Origin: Alnus glutinosa
Lineage: Eukaryota > Streptophyta > Magnoliopsida > Fagales > Betulaceae
Reading direction: 5' to 3'
Length of the DNA stretch: 64,000 nt
Assembly (NCBI RefSeq): GCF_958979055.1
Contig: NC_084888.1
Location: 34,219,804-34,283,803, forward strand
Each line of letters opens with the position of its first letter. Positions within the stretch are counted from its first letter, which is position 1. The position numbers were made by a program, and so were the translations under genes. Positions 57,553 to 64,000 of this stretch are shown here, in pieces. The notes under the pieces are model-generated. The model was not told the origin of the DNA. It saw nothing but the letters and a program-made list of their open reading frames with translations, and did not search any database.

Positions 57553-58972
57553 ATTTGACAAAAGAGAAGCAGTTGTAGCTTCTCACAATGTGGGTATTGG
57601 AGAGTGTAGCTCGGCCTTTTGTTTTGGCTTAGGAGGCTGTGTCATGTGGGGACTCGTTTTTGGATAGCAGTGGATAATACCAAGTTTAATGGGTGGGCTA
57701 GCAAACGTTCTACCCGCTTAGCCCAGAAAATTGAAAGAAAGGGAGGAGTTTTTTTTCTTTTTTTTTTTTTTTTTTTGGGGGTGGGGTCCGATTTTCCTAC
57801 ATTTCCCGTATTGATTTCTTACCTTATTATTTAGAAAAAATAAGGATGGTAAGCCTATAAATGAAATATTAGGATTTAAAGTTGGCTCATCTAATGATGT
57901 ATATGAAGTTAATGTTAACACGTCTTTTAAATATTTAAATAATGTGAAATCATGTATACCATTAGATATATCAACTCTTAAATTTTGGTCATAGAATGAA
58001 TACGAGATAGTATCCATTTTATTTGAAATAGAAAAGATCCCATTCTCTCACGATCCTTACCTCATGCCAAAAAAAGAAACTCTGTAAGACAACAATACGG
58101 GGTGTTCTCGGGTTTAGTGAGATATTTTTAGTGTTACATTTTTTTGGAATATGATCCTCCACATTTCAAAGAGTCATCGCACGATTTAAATTTTGTAACA
58201 TATTTATCCCATGTGGTATTAGATGTATAAAATCTAATATAAAATTAATCAATTAATCAAATTTTTTTTTTATTTCATTTTAAATGAAAGAAGATCCTGA
58301 TTTTGTGGGGGGAATCATAATTTGAACACAGCGAGGCAGATATGATGGTGCCAAAAATAATTTTTATACTGTTTTTCCAACATTAATAAAGGACGGTATT
58401 ATTCATTATCCAATATCAAATGCCGGTAACGCTTCATTCAAGAAGAGGGGCATGTGATCAACCTCCAGCTTTGTTATTCTTTAATTCAAATTCATTTAAG
58501 TTACCAAAATTAATTATTATTATTATTTTTTCTATTCAAGCTGCCAAAATTAAGCTGTAAACGTTTTGGACAAAACTTTCTTTTAGACTTCGTTGTTATT
58601 TTTTAAACATTTAAAAGTACATAATATTTTAATACAACTATTAAAAAATCATATGTTTTTTCTATGCTAATTAAAAAATCACGTGTTTCTTACATGTTAA
58701 GAGACACGTAACGGTTTTATAGACATGTTTGAAGAAAATTTACGTCCAGAATTAAATGTTTCATTGATTTGAGGAAGCGTAACTAGTTTTAGGAAGTTAC
58801 TCATTATTTTTTAAGGATTTGGTTTAAGTACCGTTAAAAACTATAACATAGGTGCATGCAGTAAGTTTTTTAATGGCTTAAATTTAATTTTAAGTTTTTT
58901 ATGAGGAAGAGAGAAAGATAGTGAAAATAAATCTAGACTGTTAAAAAATCTATAACACGTTAAATCTTCCAA

Positions 58973-59052
<80 letters not shown>

Positions 59053-60331
59053 TTAATGTGTTTAAAATACATGTAATTCTCACATACATTTTCAATAAAG
59101 CATGTGATTCTCACATCTATATTTTTAAAAATACACGTAATCACATATATTATGAACACATTAATTTAATAAACTAAATAAAATATATTATGGATATATA
59201 AGGCTTAAACTCTGGGAAGTAGCCAAAAGGCCCAAAGATCATCCAGAAACTGAAAAAACCAGAATGGAATCCCATGTAGTTAGGAAAATTATCCATGGAG
59301 TTGGTCAACAGCAAATCTACTGACCATTGCTTTAAATAAAGAAAGGTTTTAAAGATTTTATACTTGTTCGGGAAGTTTATCACACTGCCCTTTACTGAAG
59401 ATCGATTTGTTACAAGTGTTCTTCTTTTTATTTCTATATTCTAACCTTGGGAAGGATTTTCTGCCGTACACACAAGGTAGAAATGGGAGTCATCGTGGTG
59501 GATAGGAATCCTTGGAATTTATTGGGCAGGGTAATGATAGAGGGATATGCATTTCCAGTAACTTGCTGATCAAATTGTTAGTTGTTCGGATAGTATATGT
59601 GATAGGTTTTTATAGGGTTTACCTGTTTGAATAAGGAGTAGATTACTCGAGATGTGTTCGAGCAGATAGATCTTGTAGCTGTTCTTTCACATTATTGTCC
59701 GAACTGTTAACAATCTGAACATTTCTATCCATAATACAAAGGGTCGGGATTTAAACACCCAAACCATCTGAGATGTGAGACCCACCTGCTTGAGAGTAAT
59801 GCTACAAAGGGGACTGAGTCCTTGATTGAAACCCTCTCATGTTTCCGGTCCGAATCCCATAAAATTCAGACAAGAAATTATAGTCTTGATTCCCTCGAGA
59901 TCTAATACAATTTTCAGACCGGTAATTGCATTAATTTACCATGTTGCCAAAAGAAACAGCTAAGTTCAGTTAAGTCAGTTTCCTACTTCGCAAACTTCAA
60001 TGAGGTTCTTTAAGAAAAACATCAATTATTTAAAACTGTCAGTGAGTCCTTAAAGACTAACGGGCCAGATCTTGGAAACAGCAGCATCACCATCATAACT
60101 CCCACCCGCCTCTTTTTCCTTCTCCTTTTTCAGTGAGAAACTCTCTGTTTCTGTTTGACCTCATTTTCTTAAGAAGAATTCTGAGCCAGGTGCGCCTTCT
60201 TTCATTCAATTTTGCTCTTGCTAAAAAGCTTCAAAAGAACTGAGAACGCAAAGATAGGTGATGAACATAGGTTCTTGTCTGCATTTTATGAACTGTATTG
60301 GTTAGCTTAAGCGAAAGTTTTGTAGGAAGAT
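57553..60331. other. Intergenic between PNSL1 and the receptor kinase
   Basis: AT-rich. It contains an (AT)n microsatellite (58978-59048) and, toward the right end, the presumptive promoter and leader of the receptor kinase. I see no further gene, and short ORFs here lack any family likeness. Confidence 0.65.
58978..59048. repeat. (AT)n microsatellite
   Basis: About 35 AT units without interruption. Confidence 0.97.
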
Positions 60332-62836
60332 ATGTGCCATTCAAATACTTCTTATGTTACCTTGATATTATGTGTTGTATGTGTTCCACTCACTGCATTT
60401 GCTTCATTTTTTCCTGAAGATAGCTTTTTTATTGATTGTGGTGGAAGTAAGGAACTGAAACTCGATGATGGCCGGGTTTTTGAGCCCGATTCTGGGAATC
60501 AGCATGTGGGTTTGTCTCCAGACTCCCACATTGTGATTTCTGAGACCAGAACGGGCAACTCAAATGACTTGATTCTCTGTAGTTCCGCTCGGGTTTTCAA
60601 AGAAACTTCAACTTACACTATTAATACTAAGCAGATTGGCCGCCATTGGCTACGGTTGCATTTTCATCCAGTTCAGAATCCATATTATCATTTGAAATCT
60701 GCAGTTTTTTCGGTTGTGGCTAATGGAATTACACTGCTTCATGGGTTTTCATCCTTGAATTTAGACACAAAGTCCTGTCTTTTCAAGGAGTATGTGATCC
60801 AGGTGGATGGTTCAAGTTCAGAAAAGTTGGTGCTGACCTTGTCTCCCTTAAATGGTTCGATTGCATTTATCAATGGGATAGAGATCATATCTACGCCTGA
60901 TGGGCAATATCCTTCCAGGGCAGTGCCCGTTCCCCTTCGGCCTACAGTTGAGATCCCCACTCATGTAGCTTTCGAGACAGCTTATAGAATTAACATGGGA
61001 GGTCCACTTCTGACTTCAAAGGACGATTCACAATGGAGGATATGGGAACCAGATCAATCTTTTCTTGTTAATGCTGCTTCTGCAAGAAATGTAACGGTCG
61101 ATCCTGATTCAATCAAATACCTTGATGGGGTATCGAGAGAAGTTGCACCAAATTTGGTTTACTCAACAGCACAAGAAATGGCGGATGCAAATGTCATCAA
61201 TCAGAGATTTAACATTTCATGGGCGTTTGAAGTTGAACCCATGTTCACCTATCTCATTAGGATGCATTTTTGTGACATTGTTAGCATAACTACTGGTACT
61301 TTGTTTTTCAATGTGTATATTAACAATCAATCTGCTCTAGACTCTTTTGATATCTCAAGCAAAACAATGGAACTTTCTGCTGCTTACTTTGTAGACTTCA
61401 TTGCCGACGCTTCGGCGGGTTCGAATCGGATTCTGGTACAAGTAGGTCCTTCCAATCTGAGGAATTTTCCACCCAATGCAATTCTAAATGGTTTGGAGAT
61501 AATGAAAATAAGCAATCCAAGTGACAGCCTTGTCAGGAATCTTAGACCAGACTACGTTGATTCCAGGATCCCCAAGAGAAAAAAGTGGATACTGCTGCTG
61601 GCAATTACTTCTTCAGTCGGTCTTGCAGTTTTGGTGCTCATCTTAGCGGCTTTGTACTTGTATTTGCGCCATCCAAAGAAGCCTAGGCATGAGACTGCGG
61701 CTTGGCACGTGGGAAATTCTAATAGCAAAGTTTCAGTTGGTAGCTTTGCTTCAACATCACATTCTCTTAGTTTAGGCCGTGTTCTAGCATTCTCTGAGAT
61801 TCGTGAAGCAACAAAGAACTTTGATCAACGCTTGGTTCTTGGTGTTGGTGGTTTTGGAAAGGTTTATAAAGGAGTGCTAGAAAATGGGGTTGTGGTTGCA
61901 GTAAAGCGAGGAAACCCGCAATCCCAGCAAGGATGTAATGAATTCAGAACAGAAATTGAGATGCTTTCGAAGCTCCGGCACAGACACCTGGTTTCTCTTA
62001 TTGGCTACTGTGAAGAATTCGATGAGATGATCCTTGTCTATGAGTTTATGGCCGGGGGTCCCCTCCGTAAGCACTTGTATGGCTCAGATCTTCCCCCACT
62101 TACTTGGAAACAAAGGCTGCAAGTTTGCATTGGAGCTGCAAAAGGTTTGCACTACCTTCATACTGGAGCAGCAGAGAGTATAATCCACCGTGATGTTAAA
62201 ACAACCAACATTCTACTCGATGAAAATCTCACTGCAAAAGTGTCAGATTTTGGATTGTCTAAATTAGGCCCTACACTGGATCAAACCCATGTGAGTACTG
62301 CAGTGAAGGGGAGCTTTGGTTACCTTGATCCTGAGTACTATCGTCGACAACAACTCACAGAGAAATCTGATGTGTATTCTTTTGGAGTTGTAATGATGGA
62401 GGTTTTATGTGCTAGACCAGCTGTAAACCCTTCTCTTCCAAGAGAACAAATTAACATAGCAGAATGGGCCATGAACTGGCAAAAGAGGGGGCAGTTAGAG
62501 AAGATAATAGATCCCCATCTTGCAGGATCTGTTAATCTTGATTCCCTGCGAAAATTTGGTGAAACAGCAGAGAAGTGCCTAGCTGAACATGGTACTGACA
62601 GGCCAACAATGGGAGATGTCTTGTGGAATTTGGAGTATGCTCTTCAGCTACAAGAAGCTTCTATACATATGGTTTCGGATGAGAATAGTGCAAATTATAT
62701 TCCGGATATTCCAGAATGGGTTCCCCAAATTGAACCTGCTGAAGGTGATGTTGCAGACACTATTAGCTACCAGGACTCTAATACAACAACATCAAGTGGA
62801 GTATTTTCAGAGTTGATGGATCCAAAGGGAAGGTAG
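60332..62836 (+). CDS. CrRLK1L malectin-like receptor kinase, CURVY1-like
   Basis: Plasma membrane receptor kinase of the Catharanthus roseus RLK1-like group (FERONIA/THESEUS relatives), which sense the cell wall and RALF peptides. Single-exon CDS, 834 aa, as is usual in this group. Layout: signal peptide (residues 1-24), malectin-like ectodomain (about 28-390, starting FFIDCGGSKEL), one transmembrane segment (about 419-445, after basic RKKW), kinase domain (about 495-765). The kinase has the glycine loop GVGGFGKVYKG (from 504), VAVKRG, HRDVKTTNILL (from about 619, RD type), DFGLSK and GYLDPEYYRRQQLTEKSDVY, so it should be active. Position beside the PNSL1-ABCB-PPL1-RPL23A block and likeness to CVY1 suggest it is the CURVY1 ortholog; the orthology is inference. 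Confidence 0.95.
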   Translation: MCHSNTSYVTLILCVVCVPLTAFASFFPEDSFFIDCGGSKELKLDDGRVFEPDSGNQHVGLSPDSHIVISETRTGNSNDLILCSSARVFKETSTYTINTKQIGRHWLRLHFHPVQNPYYHLKSAVFSVVANGITLLHGFSSLNLDTKSCLFKEYVIQVDGSSSEKLVLTLSPLNGSIAFINGIEIISTPDGQYPSRAVPVPLRPTVEIPTHVAFETAYRINMGGPLLTSKDDSQWRIWEPDQSFLVNAASARNVTVDPDSIKYLDGVSREVAPNLVYSTAQEMADANVINQRFNISWAFEVEPMFTYLIRMHFCDIVSITTGTLFFNVYINNQSALDSFDISSKTMELSAAYFVDFIADASAGSNRILVQVGPSNLRNFPPNAILNGLEIMKISNPSDSLVRNLRPDYVDSRIPKRKKWILLLAITSSVGLAVLVLILAALYLYLRHPKKPRHETAAWHVGNSNSKVSVGSFASTSHSLSLGRVLAFSEIREATKNFDQRLVLGVGGFGKVYKGVLENGVVVAVKRGNPQSQQGCNEFRTEIEMLSKLRHRHLVSLIGYCEEFDEMILVYEFMAGGPLRKHLYGSDLPPLTWKQRLQVCIGAAKGLHYLHTGAAESIIHRDVKTTNILLDENLTAKVSDFGLSKLGPTLDQTHVSTAVKGSFGYLDPEYYRRQQLTEKSDVYSFGVVMMEVLCARPAVNPSLPREQINIAEWAMNWQKRGQLEKIIDPHLAGSVNLDSLRKFGETAEKCLAEHGTDRPTMGDVLWNLEYALQLQEASIHMVSDENSANYIPDIPEWVPQIEPAEGDVADTISYQDSNTTTSSGVFSELMDPKGR

Positions 62837-63599
62837 TTCTTCAAAGGGTAAGCTCCTAACACGCAATTTTAGTTGAGAATGTTAGTGCCTGTCTTTTACC
62901 ACAAATGTGAAATTTTTGTTTTTACACCAAGTCTCATATAACTACTCAATCCTGATCATAACTTCCAATAGGCTGACCTGTTGTGAAATGATAGTGTCAT
63001 AGTCTTCAGATATATGCAACCAAAAACTGACAAGGAATGCCTTTTTGTGCTTACAAAGACCACTTCCTTGAGTGATTCCTGTGGATGTTGTCACATGTTT
63101 GGTTTTAATCTTCCTAGGTTGATCTTTCTGTAATGTGTGCTCATAAGTACCAACATTTTCAAAACTTTGGGTTTTTCCTGTATTCGAATGAGGAAAGTAT
63201 TTAGTGTTCCAGAGAATTCTTCGTTGCTTCTTATCTTATATTGTTTTCTGTGAAATCTGTGATTGCATTATCTGGAGTAATAGTCAGTGGAGGACAGCCT
63301 CTGATTCTGCAGACATATGTGAGACATAAATAAGTACAAATATGAGGAATTTCTCACAACTCAATGTCTGGTGATCAGCATAGGTGATCGACTTTTGGAC
63401 CAAGCATTTTGTGCCATTGGTTTTAGATTTTGGAATCTTTGGATTGTACCTTTGGTGAATATGGTGCTGAGAAAAAAAAGTATTGACAAGATGGAACTTG
63501 TGAAGTAAGAGTGTTACCACTCCTGCTGCCATGGAAATTATGGAATTACCTTTTCCATAGCAACCGCAGTAGATTTCTGCCTCAGATCTTCTATTATGA

Positions 63600-63633
<34 letters not shown>

Positions 63634-63700
63634 GCTTTACTTCTATGTTTCCATCCCTCAATTTGCATTGTTAAATCACTATTTATCCTAAAAGTTTAAG
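62837..63700. other. 3' flank of the receptor kinase
   Basis: Probable 3' UTR and intergenic DNA. A (TAA)n microsatellite sits at 63600-63631. No gene seen. Confidence 0.6.
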
Positions 63701-63714
63701 CTTATAGAAAAATA

Positions 63715-64000
63715 TTAATTTAATTATTTAATTAATATTCTAACACTCTCCTCACGTGTCAGCTCAAACTCTCTTTTAATAAATAAGGTTCAACACGGTG
63801 AATATTTAATTGAAATGAAAGATAAATTGTAAAGTCAATGTTTAAACGTGACTCTGATACCATGTTAAATCCGTACCATTGAAAAATTATAGTATATATA
63901 TTTTTTTTTAACAGTACCTAAGACAAATCAAAAGTAAAAAATATAGTTTTGAATTAAATATACATTTCTATTTTAGAATTTTCGTAGAAGAAAAAAAGAA
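63715..64000 (-). mobile_element. LTR element edge with tRNA-Met primer site (TRIM-like)
   Basis: GACTCTGATACCATGTT at 63849-63865 reads TGGTATCAGAGTC on the minus strand, a primer site for initiator Met tRNA, directly next to a TGTTAAATCC that would be the LTR edge running off the window. The adjoining words (CAGCTCAAACTCTCTTTTAAT) also occur near 21275. It is a small LTR-type or TRIM element cut by the window end. Confidence 0.5.

Overview
This window is nuclear DNA from a flowering plant, almost certainly a eudicot. It has AT-rich intergenic DNA, GT-AG introns, plant-only gene families (DUF674, PsbP-like lumen proteins, a CrRLK1L receptor kinase, an ABCB6/20 transporter) and dense MITE, MULE, LINE and Ty3 debris. 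The style of the repeats suggests a woody species, possibly Fagales, but that is a guess.

The left half (1-30 kb) is accessory DNA. It holds a dispersed tandem cluster of three DUF674 genes (3531-6955, 23234-24605, 27509-29104) with duplicated promoters, introns and gene fragments around them. These genes are separated by transposons nested several layers deep. At 8.47-18.29 kb a MITE-like element carrying a gene fragment is split by a probable solo LTR, which is itself split by a 5.6 kb Ty3/gypsy chromovirus (TTAAT target duplication, broken gag-pol) and by an 810 bp Mutator-type foldback element (9 bp target duplication). A paralogous block (about 60-1330 and 18462-20320) preserves the empty site of a poly(A)-tailed retroinsertion.

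The right half (31-63 kb) is a compact block of conserved genes: ribosomal protein uL23/RPL23A (+), PsbP-like PPL1 (-), an ABCB6/ABCB20-type transporter (+, 11 exons, 1400 aa), PsbP-like PNSL1/PPL2 (-), and a CURVY1-like CrRLK1L receptor kinase (+, intronless CDS). I rebuilt every exon junction of the first four by reading frame; all coding lengths close in frame.

From memory, Arabidopsis splits this block between two duplicated regions: RPL23AA-PNSL1-ABCB6 with CVY1 nearby on chromosome 2, and RPL23AB-ABCB20-PPL1 on chromosome 3. This window carries PPL1 and PNSL1 on either side of one ABCB gene. The last four coding exons of the two have identical lengths (123, 72, 97 and 104 nt), which points to an old local duplication whose copies were later lost reciprocally in Arabidopsis.

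The main unexplained structure is a GC-rich palindromic core built from GGGGTGGC/GCCACCCC words. It occurs in at least five foldback elements, including ones whose termini and target duplications belong to different transposon superfamilies.
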